A DNA stretch of 40,562 bases, taken from NCBI GenBank assembly GCA_038117205.1, contig JAYOFL010000033.1, positions 1 to 40,562 of the forward strand, read 5' to 3'. Shown piece by piece: positions 40,415-40,562 of this stretch. Every line of letters begins with the position of its first letter. The first letter of the stretch is position 1. Under the pieces are notes generated by a model, which saw only the letters and a list, made by a program, of their open reading frames with translations, ran no database searches and was not told the origin of the DNA. The DNA comes from JAQBZY01 sp038117205. Lineage in GTDB: Bacteria; Pseudomonadota; Alphaproteobacteria; Rhodospirillales; Casp-alpha2. The position numbers were made by a program, and so were the translations under genes.

Positions 40415-40562
40415 ATGGACGGCAGAGTCGACAACATTGAACGGGTGATTGAGCCGGGCGTCAGTTTTCGCACGATGAAGTTTGCGGAACTGTACAGATA
40501 CCGGGAATTGTTGACCGTATTCATTTGGCGAAACGTATCGACCAAATATCGCCAAGCGCCAT
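40415..40562 (+). CDS. polysaccharide ABC exporter permease, N-terminal fragment (3' end outside window)
   Basis: Open frame of 49 codons from the ATG at 40415 to the end of the window, cut off there. The visible end LYRYRELLTVFIWRNVSTKY followed by RQAP is the typical cytoplasmic N-terminus of Wzm/KpsM-type ABC-2 permeases, in which a basic RxVxxKYRQxxLG stretch precedes the first membrane helix. Such permeases export O-antigen or capsule chains together with an ATPase partner. Fits the gene context. Identification rests on about 25 residues. Confidence 0.75.
   Translation, partial: MDGRVDNIERVIEPGVSFRTMKFAELYRYRELLTVFIWRNVSTKYRQAP

Overview
The window is a high-GC, gene-dense stretch of a bacterial chromosome. 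Gene content and order point to an alphaproteobacterium, probably Rhodospirillales-like: guaB followed by rsmB, pyrB-pyrC'-plsY, ruvX next to gatCAB, ArgE, HspQ, SufE, a bacterial cereblon-type (CULT) protein of the kind known from Magnetospirillum, and intergenic palindromes of the usual alphaproteobacterial types. The genus assignment is inference; no rRNA, tRNA, CRISPR array, phage or insertion sequence was recognised.

Layout. 1-3658 (+): the 3' end of guaB, rsmB, a class III aminotransferase, and a small secreted lysine-rich protein closed by a strong hairpin terminator. 3887-8201: uncharacterised and envelope genes, namely a Pro/Ala-rich protein, a TerB-like gene with an in-frame amber codon near its start, a secreted four-cysteine protein, an MscS channel, a D-2-hydroxyacid dehydrogenase and a CBS-pair protein. 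8282-12839: an alpha/beta hydrolase, a small membrane protein, and a probable catabolic operon (D-aminoacylase-type amidohydrolase, DUF1932-type dehydrogenase, TauE/SafE permease). 13054-19402 (-): a long co-directional run, read 5' to 3' as pyrB, an apparently non-catalytic dihydroorotase, plsY, the CULT protein, a SelW-like redox protein and a PMCA-like P-type Ca2+ ATPase.

19558-26203: a sulfotransferase, an AEC transporter with ruvX, an exported SH3-domain protein, and gatC-gatA-gatB for tRNA-dependent Asn/Gln formation. A 473-bp gene-free gap (26204-26676) holds a repeat array with 64-65 bp period, bounded by perfect 30-bp inverted repeats. 26677-32451: mnmC, sufE, hspQ, a PilZ protein, argE, and divergent from argE an M20-family protein that has lost every zinc ligand. 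32441-40562: a surface-polysaccharide region with a heparinase II/III-like protein, a sugar-modifying-type cupin, two glutamine-dependent asparagine-synthetase-like amidotransferases, an NAD-dependent sugar epimerase and the start of a polysaccharide ABC exporter permease. The last 3 kb is visibly less GC-rich at third codon positions than the housekeeping genes.

The most notable points are the cereblon-like protein with its complete aromatic cage, two degenerate hydrolases (the M20 protein beside an intact ArgE, and the dihydroorotase beside PyrB), the TerB-like gene with an early amber codon, and the bounded repeat array.
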